Shown here one piece after another: positions 25,007-34,039 of a stretch of 64,000 bases of DNA; positions within the stretch are counted from its first letter, which is position 1, and the number at the start of each line of letters is the position of its first letter. The notes beneath the pieces were generated by a model. It saw nothing but the letters and a program-made list of their open reading frames with translations, was not told the DNA's origin and made no database searches. The translations under genes were made by a program, and so were the position numbers. Source of the DNA: Candidatus Heimdallarchaeota archaeon (GTDB lineage Archaea; Asgardarchaeota; Heimdallarchaeia; Heimdallarchaeales; Heimdallarchaeaceae); contig JABCTC010000020.1 in the NCBI GenBank assembly GCA_018238545.1, positions 1 through 64,000 on the forward strand. Reading direction: 5' to 3'.

Positions 25007-26677
25007 TTAACAGGAATCTTCGTATAGTTTAACTAACCTGTCTCTAACTGCTTCACTTCTATATTCAGGAAGAATCATTGGCGAATATCTTTTTTCTTTC
25101 ATTTTTAAAGCATCTAATGTTTCTATTGTTTTCCTTACATGATCCAAAGATAATTTTCCTGGATTTCCACCTTTCTTTTTGTATTCTTTAGCTGCTGTTA
25201 TACCTGCTCGTCTTCCGAATACATTTACTTCTAATAGTGAATTACCCATTAAACGATTCTTTCCATGAACTCCGCCAGAGATTTCGCCTGCTGCTAAAAG
25301 ACCTTTGAGCGAAGTATAACAGTTTTCATTATGTAAAACTCCTCCATTTTGATAGTGGAGTGTCGGATAAACAAGAATGGGATCTTTAGTGATATCAATA
25401 TCGAAACGTTGCATCATTCGATACATGGCACTTAGATTTTTCTCAATTGTACCTTTTCCTTTTAGTTCTTCTATCAATGGGCTGTCCAACCAAATACCTC
25501 TCATACCTGTAGGCGTTTCAATGTAATTATCTGTGGATGCACAACATTTGATAAATGAAGAAGCTTCAACATCTCTTGGTTCAAGTGGATAACAAATTTG
25601 TTCTCCATCGTATCCTAATACTTGTCCTCCTAGACTTCTGACTTTCTCAGTTATGAGCAGCCCGAGTATTTGCTCTGGAAAAGCAGCACCTGTAGGGTGG
25701 AATTGGGTAGATTCAAGATTTCGGAGTTTAGCTCCTGCGCGATAAGCTATTACTAATCCATCAGCTGTAGCTCCATAATGGTTAGTTGTTGGAAAACCAG
25801 CAACATGTAATCTACCAAAACCACCTGTTGTTAAGATTGTAACTTTAGCTTTAACTACGAAATACTGCTTAGTTTCGATGTTATAAAGAATAGTTCCAAC
25901 AATTCTTCCTGTTTCATCTGTTAGTAGTTCAACAGCTGGAGAAAATTCTAGGACTGGGATTTCCTTGTTGATGACTTCATCTTTCAAAGTACGGAAAATT
26001 TCCATTCCTGTGTAATCTTTTGAACAGTGCATTCTATTTCTAGATGTACCACCACCTGGATTTTCAACAAAACTTCCATCTGGGTTTTGGTCATACATTA
26101 TCCCTAGTTCTTTGTGCCATTGAATGATTTTTGGTCCATCATTCACTAGAGCTTTTGCCAATTTAGGTTTATTATCAAAATGCCCACCACCTAAAACATC
26201 AAGGTAATGAATGAGAGGAGAATCTACTGGACGATCTGCAGCTTGAATGCCTCCTTGAGCCATAACAGTGTTACAATCACCCAATCTTAATTTAGTAACA
26301 ATTAAGATTTTATCTGCTGGTACTCCTTCTTTTACTGCCCATAAAGCAGCTGAATTGCCTGCACCACCAGCTCCAATTATTAGCACACCAACATCATAAT
26401 CAATTTGAGATAAATCAATATCATCAGGGTTAACTACTGGGTAAGCCTCGATTACATCTGCTACTTCATTAGGTATGTTAATGCCCTTGTTGGGTCCCCA
26501 TCTCAGATCTCTTTTAAATTTTGGATTGTAATCTGGATGATAATTATCAAGCACTTCTTTTCTTTCAGCTTCAGTTAAATCTGCTTTAATTTCAGTCAAA
26601 CGTTTAGCTCTAGTTTTGTTAACATTTTCTATGCTTTTGCGCATATTTTCAGGATATCCTCTTATCATCATAATCAC
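25007..26677 (-). CDS. Fumarate reductase/succinate dehydrogenase flavoprotein subunit (soluble type)
   Basis: The flavoprotein has the FAD site VLIIGAGGAGNSAALWA (98-114), the AQGGIQAA loop that precedes the His-FAD region, HCSKDYTG, the STQFHPTG active-site block and GRLMGNSLLEVNVFGRRAG near the C-terminus. It carries out fumarate/succinate interconversion. About 95 extra N-terminal residues precede the FAD domain. No cytochrome b or other membrane-anchor gene accompanies it, so it resembles the cytoplasmic thiol:fumarate reductase TfrA of methanogens more than respiratory SdhA. It is the last gene of the 13-gene operon and overlaps the FeS subunit by 4 bases. Confidence 0.88.
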   Translation of the reverse strand: MIMMIRGYPENMRKSIENVNKTRAKRLTEIKADLTEAERKEVLDNYHPDYNPKFKRDLRWGPNKGINIPNEVADVIEAYPVVNPDDIDLSQIDYDVGVLIIGAGGAGNSAALWAVKEGVPADKILIVTKLRLGDCNTVMAQGGIQAADRPVDSPLIHYLDVLGGGHFDNKPKLAKALVNDGPKIIQWHKELGIMYDQNPDGSFVENPGGGTSRNRMHCSKDYTGMEIFRTLKDEVINKEIPVLEFSPAVELLTDETGRIVGTILYNIETKQYFVVKAKVTILTTGGFGRLHVAGFPTTNHYGATADGLVIAYRAGAKLRNLESTQFHPTGAAFPEQILGLLITEKVRSLGGQVLGYDGEQICYPLEPRDVEASSFIKCCASTDNYIETPTGMRGIWLDSPLIEELKGKGTIEKNLSAMYRMMQRFDIDITKDPILVYPTLHYQNGGVLHNENCYTSLKGLLAAGEISGGVHGKNRLMGNSLLEVNVFGRRAGITAAKEYKKKGGNPGKLSLDHVRKTIETLDALKMKEKRYSPMILPEYRSEAVRDRLVKLYEDSC

Positions 26678-27399
26678 GCCTTTTTCTGATCAACAAAATC
26701 TCTTTCATGATAATATTTGTGTCGTAATTTATCCTCAGGAAGAGACATAAGTTCTTTGAACCCTTCTTCAAAAACACCATCTTCAATTTCTCTTACTCTC
26801 TTTTCAAGAGTTTCTGGAGGTTTCATATTATATTTTCCGTGTAGTCTTCTTACTAAAGTAGCTACATGATATTGTGGGATTTCAGCAGGGCAACGAATTG
26901 CACATAAACCGCATTGCACACAGTCAAAACTCACTGCAGCTGCTTTATCGATTTCCCCATGCAAGCAATGTTGCACATAATCCATAACTTGAATTTCTTG
27001 TGGGCATACTCTTGAGCAAGCGTTGCAACTTAGACATCGAGCCACTTCAGGATAGTAACGAAGTATTGTACTTGCTATAGGATCAAGAGTGTCAATATCA
27101 TATTTTGCTTTATTTGCAGGAACGAAGGGCATTTGTGTGAGATACATTCCTTCTTCAACTTGAGTTTGGCAAGCTAAAGCGGTGTATATTCTGAAATCTC
27201 CTTCCTTGCGATAAACGGTAGCACACGCTCCACAAAAGCCAGCACGACATCCACTGCCTCTTGTAAGTTTGAATCCCGCATATTCTATTGCTTTCATTAT
27301 GGTTAATGATGAAGGAACTTCATACATGCTCCCCATAATGTAAATTTTTACCATCTGGGTTTGATTTTCTGCTTTTGTTTTTGATTTTGTTTTTGCCAT
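26674..27399 (-). CDS. Fumarate reductase/succinate dehydrogenase iron-sulfur subunit
   Basis: A 2Fe-2S domain (CRAGFCGAC with C51, C56, C59 and C77) is followed by two CxxCxxCxxxC sites for 4Fe-4S clusters (C122-C132 and C160-C170). The protein relays electrons between the flavoprotein and a redox partner. Methanogen TfrB carries a C-terminal HdrB-like CCG domain; that part is missing here but a separate hdrB gene lies immediately upstream, 10 bases away. This arrangement looks like a split TfrB. A basic, low-complexity N-terminus (KTKSKTKAENQT) precedes the ferredoxin fold. Confidence 0.88.
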   Translation of the reverse strand: MAKTKSKTKAENQTQMVKIYIMGSMYEVPSSLTIMKAIEYAGFKLTRGSGCRAGFCGACATVYRKEGDFRIYTALACQTQVEEGMYLTQMPFVPANKAKYDIDTLDPIASTILRYYPEVARCLSCNACSRVCPQEIQVMDYVQHCLHGEIDKAAAVSFDCVQCGLCAIRCPAEIPQYHVATLVRRLHGKYNMKPPETLEKRVREIEDGVFEEGFKELMSLPEDKLRHKYYHERDFVDQKKA

Positions 27400-27409
27400 T
27401 TTTAACCCT

Positions 27410-28318
27410 CTATTTCTTTTTCCCTAGTAGTCCTAACTCTTTAAGTAAGGTTTTTGGATTTATGTGATGATCTTCAAAATGATTTACTTTTTGTGGTAAT
27501 CCCATTGCTATAGCCATCAGTTGTGTAAAATAAAAAATGGGTATGGGATCTTTTTCTACACCTAGTTTTTCTAATTCTACTTGTTGATTATCAAGATTAT
27601 AAGCACACAAAGGACATGCTACGATCAAAGCATTTGCGCCAGTTTTCTTTGCATTTCTGATGATTTTAACAACTTGAGAATTTACAATATCGTCTCTATC
27701 TACAATATGATAGGAACCACAACATTGTTTGAAGTAAGGCCAATCAACTACTTCAGCTCCCAATGATAGAGCAATACTTTCCATAACTGTGGGCATCTCT
27801 TCGTCATCTATTTTAGCTTTTTCTGGATGTAGAAGCATACAGCCATAATACGAAGCAATTTTCATCCCCTCTAATGGATTAGTTACTTTTTTTGCGATAT
27901 TTTCATAACCAACATTGTCTCTGAGAATTTCTAGAAAATGCTTAACTTCCATATCTCCCTCGTAAACTAAATCATCGTTTTCTAGTTGAAAATTAATTTT
28001 CTCAAGATCATTTGGATTTTCTTTTACTTCTGCATTTACTATTTTCAAAGTAGAATTACACATTGAACATAAGGTTGTAACTTGATTAGGAGAACCCTCT
28101 AATTCTTTAACATGTTTTGATGCTCTAGATAGAACTCTAACTGGAGCAATCCTTCTCATTAAATTATCAGTTGTCATGGTTTGAACTGTTCCACAACAAT
28201 TCCATTCAGGCATTTCTACTAGTTCCGCATCTAATTCTTTAGATACAGCAATTGCTGATTGTTCAAATCCTTTGGCTTCAGTTTTTAAATTACACCCGGG
28301 AAAGTAGGAATTTTTCAT
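27410..28318 (-). CDS. hdrB: Heterodisulfide reductase subunit B-like (CCG domain) protein
   Basis: Two cysteine-rich CCG domains are visible: CNLKTE with NCCGTVQ and CSMC in the first half, and YGCMLL, QCCGSYH and ACPLCAYN in the second. In HdrB these hold the two non-cubane 4Fe-4S clusters that cleave a disulfide. It acts with HdrC and HdrA encoded just upstream. In methanogens the substrate is CoM-S-S-CoB; no coenzyme M or B genes are in this window, so another disulfide or the fumarate reductase module next door may be the true partner. Confidence 0.88.
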   Translation of the reverse strand: MKNSYFPGCNLKTEAKGFEQSAIAVSKELDAELVEMPEWNCCGTVQTMTTDNLMRRIAPVRVLSRASKHVKELEGSPNQVTTLCSMCNSTLKIVNAEVKENPNDLEKINFQLENDDLVYEGDMEVKHFLEILRDNVGYENIAKKVTNPLEGMKIASYYGCMLLHPEKAKIDDEEMPTVMESIALSLGAEVVDWPYFKQCCGSYHIVDRDDIVNSQVVKIIRNAKKTGANALIVACPLCAYNLDNQQVELEKLGVEKDPIPIFYFTQLMAIAMGLPQKVNHFEDHHINPKTLLKELGLLGKKK

Positions 28319-28330
28319 TTATTCACCTTA

Positions 28331-28744
28331 TTATAATTCTGATTTTTTACGGAAGCTCCCAACCAATGCAATATTGGGTATCTTCTTCAACAACTCTTCT
28401 GGCAAATCTAGCCTCTCAATTGTTTCTGGTTCATAGCGTAAGGTATACTCACGTATAGCTTCCATAACGGCTGCAACATCAATTTCTCTTGGACATCGAA
28501 CAGTACATGTTAAGCAACTTGCACATACCCAATGGGTATTTGATTGCAGAACCTTCTCCTTTTTTCCTAATTGTACAAGTTGCATTGTATGATTTATTGT
28601 TTTTTCCATAAGGTTACTAAAAGCGCAACCAGCAGAACATTTTCCGCATTGATAACAACTAAAGATGTTCTGTCCAGATATTTCTTCTATCTTTGAAGTG
28701 AACTCTTTTTCAGATTCTCCAAATTCTATATAATCATAAGACAT
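28331..28744 (-). CDS. hdrC: Heterodisulfide reductase subunit C-like ferredoxin
   Basis: A 137-residue dicluster ferredoxin with CYQCGKCSAGCAF (about 35-47) and CASCLTCTVRCPREID (about 75-90) matches HdrC in size and cluster spacing. It passes electrons from HdrA to HdrB. Gene spacing is 12 bases to hdrB and 11 bases from hdrA, so the three are co-transcribed in the order A-C-B. Confidence 0.88.
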   Translation of the reverse strand: MSYDYIEFGESEKEFTSKIEEISGQNIFSCYQCGKCSAGCAFSNLMEKTINHTMQLVQLGKKEKVLQSNTHWVCASCLTCTVRCPREIDVAAVMEAIREYTLRYEPETIERLDLPEELLKKIPNIALVGSFRKKSEL

Positions 28745-28755
28745 ATTTTTCGCCT

Positions 28756-30723
28756 CTACTCTTCTCCTAAAGCTTGTATCATTGCAAGGATTTGCTTGTC
28801 TTCAAAGCCAAATTGGTTTATGGCACCATTCAAACATGCAGCTGCGCATGATCCACACCCCTTACATAGTGCTTCATTGACAGAAGCTACCTTGTAGGTA
28901 TTTCCAAATCTTTTAGTGTCTATCAAAGTGATTGCACTATAAGGACATGTTTCCACACAGACTCCGCAACCTCTACATAACATTTCATCAACATGAGCAA
29001 TGGTTGCTTCAACCTCTATCTCATCTTGAGCTATAATATTGCATGCTCTTACTGCAGCTCTTCCTGCTTGTGACACTGTCTCTGGGATATCTTTTGGTCC
29101 AGTTGCACACCCGGCAACGAATACTCCAGTAATTGAAGTTTCAACTGGTTTTAGTTTTGGGTGAGCTTCTTTGATGAATCCATTAATACCAAGAGAGAGC
29201 CTTAATACACTTGCTATATCTTTTGTTCCTTGACTTGGGATAATACCTGTTGCAAGCACAACTAAATCTGCATGTAGTTCGACTGTTTCAGCAGTTAGTG
29301 TATTTACACCTTTAACTAAAATCTCATCTCCATCTTGTATTAGTTCAGAAACTTTTCCTCTGATGTAAACAACTTTTGCTTCTTCTGCTGCTCTTTGATA
29401 AAACTCCTCGTAATCTTTTCCTCCAGTACGTATATCTATGTAGAAATTGACTGCGGTTCCATCACGTACTTCATGTTTGAACATTAAAGCTTGTTTAGTG
29501 GAATACATACAGCAGATTTTAGAGCAGTATGGTAAGTGCTTTGCCGGATCTCTTGAACCAGCACAGTGGATGAAGACAACGTTTTTCACCAATTTTCCGT
29601 CAGAAGGTCTTCTTAAAGCTCCGGTTGACGGTCCTCCTGGAGATATCAATCTCTCAAAATCTAGGCCTGTAATAACATCAGGTATATTGCCTTGTCCATA
29701 TTCTCCAAGATTTTCTATTGGGTATGTATCATATCCTGTAGCAACGACAATAGCACCAAACTCATCCTCAATTATCTCAGGTTTCATGTCAAAATCAATG
29801 GCTTCAGGGCCACAAACATCTTTGCATTTAGAGCATATGAGAGGGTCAATACCTAAACAATCGTCAGGATCAATAATATATGATGCGGGAATAGCTTGAG
29901 GAAATGCAATATAAATCGCTTTACGCGGCGATAAGTTCTGGTTGTACTCATCATGAGCAATAACAGGACAAACAGCAACACAATCATCACACATTGTACA
30001 TTTATCTTCAATTACATAGCGTGGTTTCTTCTTTATTTTAACTTCGAAATTACCAACATAACCGTCAACTTGTTCCACTTCAGCATTGGCAATTAGAGTG
30101 ATGTTAGGATTACGTCCTACATCAACCATTTTAGGACTCAGAATACATGCAGAACAATCTAATGTTGGAAAAGTCTTATCTAATTGAGCCATTTTTCCTC
30201 CAATGGATGAAGTTTTTTCAACAAGTGTTACTTGATAACCTGATCCTGCAATATCTAATGCTGCTTGTATTCCTGCAATTCCTGCTCCTATTACAAGTGC
30301 TTTGTGAGTAACTCCTACCTTTTTCCTATCCAAAGGTTCCATTAGAGCAGATCGCATAACAGAACTCTTTACTAATGATTTCGCTTTTTTAGTGCCTTTC
30401 TTTTTATCGTCATGAACCCATGAAACCTGTTCACGAATATTGACTATTTCTAGTGTATAAGGATTCAATCCCTTATCCTCAATCGCAGCTCTAAAAGTAG
30501 GTTCATGCATTCTGGGGGAACAAGCTGCAACTATTACTTTATCTAGTTTCAGTTCTTCAATATCCTTCTTAATAAGTTCTTGACCAGGATCAGCACACAT
30601 ATACTTGTAAACTCGACTGCTGGCTACATAAGGAAGAGATTTTGCATAATCTACTACCTTTTCAACATCAACAGTTGCAGATATATTTTTTCCACATTCA
30701 CAAACGTAAACACCTATGCGCAT
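28756..30723 (-). CDS. hdrA: Heterodisulfide reductase subunit A-like flavin hub
   Basis: The 655-residue protein has the HdrA layout: an N-terminal domain beginning MRIGVYVCECGKNI, an FAD-binding thioredoxin-reductase-like fold with ALVIGAGIAGIQAALDIA (about 143-160), the Cys-rich insertion LDCSACILSPKMV, ferredoxin sites CTMCDDCVAVCP and CRGCGVCVETCP, and CKGCGSCAAAC at the C-terminus. In methanogens HdrA bifurcates electrons between ferredoxin and the heterodisulfide. Here it sits between an NAD(P)H-type flavoprotein gene and hdrCB, a position suited to flavin-based bifurcation or confurcation. Confidence 0.92.
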   Translation of the reverse strand: MRIGVYVCECGKNISATVDVEKVVDYAKSLPYVASSRVYKYMCADPGQELIKKDIEELKLDKVIVAACSPRMHEPTFRAAIEDKGLNPYTLEIVNIREQVSWVHDDKKKGTKKAKSLVKSSVMRSALMEPLDRKKVGVTHKALVIGAGIAGIQAALDIAGSGYQVTLVEKTSSIGGKMAQLDKTFPTLDCSACILSPKMVDVGRNPNITLIANAEVEQVDGYVGNFEVKIKKKPRYVIEDKCTMCDDCVAVCPVIAHDEYNQNLSPRKAIYIAFPQAIPASYIIDPDDCLGIDPLICSKCKDVCGPEAIDFDMKPEIIEDEFGAIVVATGYDTYPIENLGEYGQGNIPDVITGLDFERLISPGGPSTGALRRPSDGKLVKNVVFIHCAGSRDPAKHLPYCSKICCMYSTKQALMFKHEVRDGTAVNFYIDIRTGGKDYEEFYQRAAEEAKVVYIRGKVSELIQDGDEILVKGVNTLTAETVELHADLVVLATGIIPSQGTKDIASVLRLSLGINGFIKEAHPKLKPVETSITGVFVAGCATGPKDIPETVSQAGRAAVRACNIIAQDEIEVEATIAHVDEMLCRGCGVCVETCPYSAITLIDTKRFGNTYKVASVNEALCKGCGSCAAACLNGAINQFGFEDKQILAMIQALGEE

Positions 30724-30725
30724 CT

Positions 30726-31571
30726 TTACAAATCTCCTTCAAGGTTTTTTAACTGAGCATTTGAGAATACTGGGCCATCTTTGCAAACATAAAGATTACC
30801 AATATTGCATCGTCCACAAATTCCAACTCCGCATTTCATTCTCATTTCTAGAGTTGTAAATATTTGTTCATCTTTGAATCCTAATTCTAGTAAGTTTTGA
30901 ATAACAAATTTAATCATTATTGGGGGACCACAAGTTATTGCAATTGTATTTTTTGATGGGGGTTTAACTCTGAGCAGATTAGAAGGGACAAATCCCACGA
31001 ACTCTTCCCATCCTTCTTCTACTACATCAATAGAGAGATGCACGTTTACATCTTCACGTTTTTGTAGCTCAGCAAATTCATCCTTGAAACATAAATCATT
31101 TGATGTTCTTGCCCCATAGATAATATCTAGATTACCATATTGATCTCTATTTTTATCAGCAAGAGTATAGTTGGCTATGGATCTTAATGGTGCCATTCCG
31201 ATACCTCCTCCTATGAAAACAATATTCTTGTTTTTCCATCCTTCTACGTCAAAATGATTACCATAAGGTCCTCTTACACCCACTGTATCTCCCACTTCTG
31301 TTTCATGCAAGGCTGAAGTATTTATTCCTTGTTTCATCACACTTACTTCAAGATAATCTTTCTCTGTTGATGAGGATGAAATTGCAAACATGCTTTCACC
31401 TTTACCTAGCCTACTGATCATGACGCACTGACCAGGAACAAAATTGAACTCTTTTTGGATTTTTTTATCTTGCATTACTAACTTGAACGTCTTTATCGCT
31501 CTTTCTCCAGTAACCTCGACTTTTATCTTCTCAATAGTTGCCAACACAGGTTGGTATGGATTTTCTGTCAT
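30726..31571 (-). CDS. FAD/NAD(P)-binding oxidoreductase subunit (sulfhydrogenase gamma-like)
   Basis: A ferredoxin-NADP reductase fold (FAD site near FNFVPGQCVMISRLG, NAD(P) site with NIVFIGGGIGMAPLRSI) ends in a short FeS segment CGVGICGRCNIGNLYVC, as in the gamma subunit of archaeal sulfhydrogenases and dihydroorotate dehydrogenase electron-transfer subunits. It probably exchanges electrons between NAD(P)H and the HdrA hub. It overlaps the upstream FeS subunit by 4 bases and is 2 bases from hdrA. Confidence 0.88.
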   Translation of the reverse strand: MTENPYQPVLATIEKIKVEVTGERAIKTFKLVMQDKKIQKEFNFVPGQCVMISRLGKGESMFAISSSSTEKDYLEVSVMKQGINTSALHETEVGDTVGVRGPYGNHFDVEGWKNKNIVFIGGGIGMAPLRSIANYTLADKNRDQYGNLDIIYGARTSNDLCFKDEFAELQKREDVNVHLSIDVVEEGWEEFVGFVPSNLLRVKPPSKNTIAITCGPPIMIKFVIQNLLELGFKDEQIFTTLEMRMKCGVGICGRCNIGNLYVCKDGPVFSNAQLKNLEGDL

Positions 31572-32593
31572 AGTTCCATCTCACTTACTCGGTTCATTAA
31601 TTCAATAATATCTATATTTACAGGACAATATCTGATGCACCGACCACATCCTGTACATGCGATAACATCAGAATTTTTTGGAAAGTAACTGTATTTGCAA
31701 TAAAATCTATTTCTCACTCTATTCATTCTCGCTGGACGCGGATTATGTCCTGAAGTATGTATCGTATATTCAGGGAACATACATGAATCCCAGACACGAA
31801 TTCTAGCTCCTTTATCTAGCGTACCCTCATCAAGCATGTCAAAACATCGGCAAGTCATGCACAGATATGTGCAAGCTCCACATCCTATACATTTTTTAGC
31901 ATATTCTTCCCAAATTGGATGATCAAACATTTTATCCATTTTTTCTTCTATGCCCTCTACTTTCAAATTTCGTTTTATTAATCCGATTGCTTCTTGCTCT
32001 TTGGCATTCTTTGCTTCTATCTCCTTTGATGAAGCAGGTGAGAAAAATCTGCTGAAATCGTTAATAAAGTCCTTCCCCTTTTCAGTCATAACTTCTACTA
32101 AGTAGTTCTCTTCTATATCCGTAAATAGAATATCAACATATTTTCCAGAAGCAGGACTATCACCAAATGAAGTACAAAAACAACTTGAATCAGGTTGATT
32201 ACAGCTCAACCCAATTAAAACACTGTTGTCTCTATTGGCTTTGTATAAAGGATCAACAACATCACCAAAAAACACTGTATCAAGTATCCTAAAACCTTTA
32301 GCATCACAAGGTCTAATAGCAAAAATTGCTGTTTTTTCATTTCTAATTTCTTTAGGTTTAATAGTTCCTTTTGTACCAGGTTCCATTAGAAAGAGCGTTT
32401 CAGTTTGATTGAACAATATTGCTTTGGGGGGCATTCTAGAATTTAAATAAGATAAATCCATCTCTGAATAATCTTTTATAATATTGAAACCAGAAAATCC
32501 ATTCTCCTCTGTGGGAGCGAATAATCTGTAGCTTTTTACTATAGTATTGATGATTTCCGGGAATTTTTCTTTTGATATTATTAGACTTTCCAT
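31568..32593 (-). CDS. 4Fe-4S dicluster subunit (sulfhydrogenase beta-like)
   Basis: The C-terminal third carries two ferredoxin-type sites, CIGCGACTYLCMTCRCFD and CTGCGRCIRYCPVNID, typical of the beta subunit of archaeal Ni/Fe sulfhydrogenases and related electron-transfer modules. The N-terminal part contains IRPCDAKGFRILD and a four-Cys region SCNQPDSSCFC that may hold an extra cluster. With the following NAD(P)H-binding subunit it forms the usual beta-gamma pair. The catalytic hydrogenase subunits alpha and delta are absent from the operon. Confidence 0.87.
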   Translation of the reverse strand: MESLIISKEKFPEIINTIVKSYRLFAPTEENGFSGFNIIKDYSEMDLSYLNSRMPPKAILFNQTETLFLMEPGTKGTIKPKEIRNEKTAIFAIRPCDAKGFRILDTVFFGDVVDPLYKANRDNSVLIGLSCNQPDSSCFCTSFGDSPASGKYVDILFTDIEENYLVEVMTEKGKDFINDFSRFFSPASSKEIEAKNAKEQEAIGLIKRNLKVEGIEEKMDKMFDHPIWEEYAKKCIGCGACTYLCMTCRCFDMLDEGTLDKGARIRVWDSCMFPEYTIHTSGHNPRPARMNRVRNRFYCKYSYFPKNSDVIACTGCGRCIRYCPVNIDIIELMNRVSEMEL

Positions 32594-32602
32594 TTCTTCA
32601 CT

Positions 32603-33586
32603 TCACTTTATGAATTCTTCGGGATCATCAGGATTGAAGCTACCAAGCAATGGTTTGGCATCAATATCCAGTCCTGGTGTATATTCAAACATTTCTTTTA
32701 CTTCTTCCCCTAACTTTTTGTTTAATTCCATTAAGGGTATGTCCATTGGGCAAGCGTTTTCACATGCTCCACATCCTACACATCTCCCCGCTAGGTGATA
32801 CGCTCGCATGATATTCCATGCAGTATTTTCAGAAAGATTAACAGATCTCCTAATCCATTGTGGTTCCAGTAAATCAGCCATACATGTACTACAATAGCAT
32901 AATGGACAAGCTTCTCTACAAGCATAACAACGGATACATCTTTGAAATTGCTTTTCCCAATATTCCCATCTATTTTCTAAAGTTGCTTCTTCCAATTTTT
33001 TTATTCCTTCGTATTCTGCTTTGGGATTAACTTCAACTTCTTCTCCGATCATAACATCATATAATACGGGATTTGGATACCCACAAGTTTTACAGACTTC
33101 AGCTAAGAGTTCTTGTTTTGGAATTTTATGCTCTTTTCCTTCAACTGTAAAAACATATTCATCATTAATTTCATCTATTTCAGTAATTTCTGATTGGTTT
33201 GGAAATCTCTTCTCTATCTCTTTTTGATCAATTACACCTGGGCATGGAATACCTATTAATACAACCTCTTCTCTTTTCATTCCATTTTCCTGAATGATTT
33301 GAACAATTGCTCTTGAATCGCATCCTTTTACAACGATACCTATTTTTCTCTTATCTTCTTCTTCTCCTCTTTTCAGAGGTAGTTTTTCTTCCTTAAGTGG
33401 ATATTTCGCTAGATTTTTGTTACATAGAGGAGTAAAAATGAATTCTTCAACATCTTTAGGAGTATATGCGAATGCTGCACTTGTCTGAAATCCGTATGAT
33501 CCTTTTTTATAGCCAATAATATACTTAACATCTTTTCTTGCAAGTGTTTCTTTGGCAACTTCAACAAGTTTTTTCTGATCTACCAT
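32603..33586 (-). CDS. Multi-cluster FeS protein (FrhB/FdhB-like, Hdr-associated)
   Basis: Two C-terminal ferredoxin-type sites, CIRCYACREACPLCYC and CVGCGACENACPMDIP, follow an N-terminal half with VVKGCDSRAIVQIIQENG and GIPCPGVID, features of the F420-hydrogenase beta/formate dehydrogenase beta-like group. CKTCGYPNP supplies further Cys. This family often docks an electron donor onto HdrA or MvhD. It overlaps the MvhD-like gene by 7 bases. Whether it binds F420 or another flavin cannot be read directly from the sequence. Confidence 0.8.
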   Translation of the reverse strand: MVDQKKLVEVAKETLARKDVKYIIGYKKGSYGFQTSAAFAYTPKDVEEFIFTPLCNKNLAKYPLKEEKLPLKRGEEEDKRKIGIVVKGCDSRAIVQIIQENGMKREEVVLIGIPCPGVIDQKEIEKRFPNQSEITEIDEINDEYVFTVEGKEHKIPKQELLAEVCKTCGYPNPVLYDVMIGEEVEVNPKAEYEGIKKLEEATLENRWEYWEKQFQRCIRCYACREACPLCYCSTCMADLLEPQWIRRSVNLSENTAWNIMRAYHLAGRCVGCGACENACPMDIPLMELNKKLGEEVKEMFEYTPGLDIDAKPLLGSFNPDDPEEFIK

Positions 33587-34005
33587 TCGTTCTTCCTCCT
33601 AATTTTAGTGTTAGGTCCTAATTTTCTAATTTCTTCAGTTACCTCATCAACAACATCAGCGAACTTTCTTCCTTCAGCTGCAGAAACCCATGCCATCTTA
33701 ACCCTCTCTGGGTTAATTCCCATGAATTCAAGCAATTTTTTCATAACAGATATTCTTCTTCTTGCAAGATAGTTTCCGTGTTGATAATGACAATCGCCTG
33801 GATGGCAACCACCAATTAAAACTCCATCAGCACCTTGTTGTAATGCATTAATAACAAACATAGGGTTAACTCTTCCTGAACACATAACCCGAATAACTTT
33901 GACATTGTGTGAGTATTGAATCCTGCTAGTACCAGCGAGGTCGGCTCCTGCATATGAGCACCAGTTGCACAAGAAACCAATAATATTAGGTTCGAAATCT
34001 TCCAT
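33580..34005 (-). CDS. mvhD: MvhD-like hydrogenase/Hdr electron-transfer subunit
   Basis: From the Met at 34005 the protein reads MEDFEPNIIGFLCNWCSYAGADLAG and continues with IRVMCSGRVNP and GCHPGDCHYQHGN, matching MvhD/FlpD, the 2Fe-2S subunit that links an electron donor to HdrA. I moved the start from 34074 because the extra 23 residues overlap korC and are unlike the family. MvhA and MvhG hydrogenase subunits are not encoded here, so the donor is probably the FeS/NAD(P)H module or the oxoacid oxidoreductase of the same operon. Confidence 0.87.
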   Translation of the reverse strand: MEDFEPNIIGFLCNWCSYAGADLAGTSRIQYSHNVKVIRVMCSGRVNPMFVINALQQGADGVLIGGCHPGDCHYQHGNYLARRRISVMKKLLEFMGINPERVKMAWVSAAEGRKFADVVDEVTEEIRKLGPNTKIRRKNEW

Positions 34006-34039
34006 CGTTATACGCCTAATTCCATGTATTTTTGAATAA

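Noticed and set aside
29447-29899. 150 aa plus-strand ORF
   Set aside because: It is antisense to the conserved FAD region of hdrA and shows no domain.
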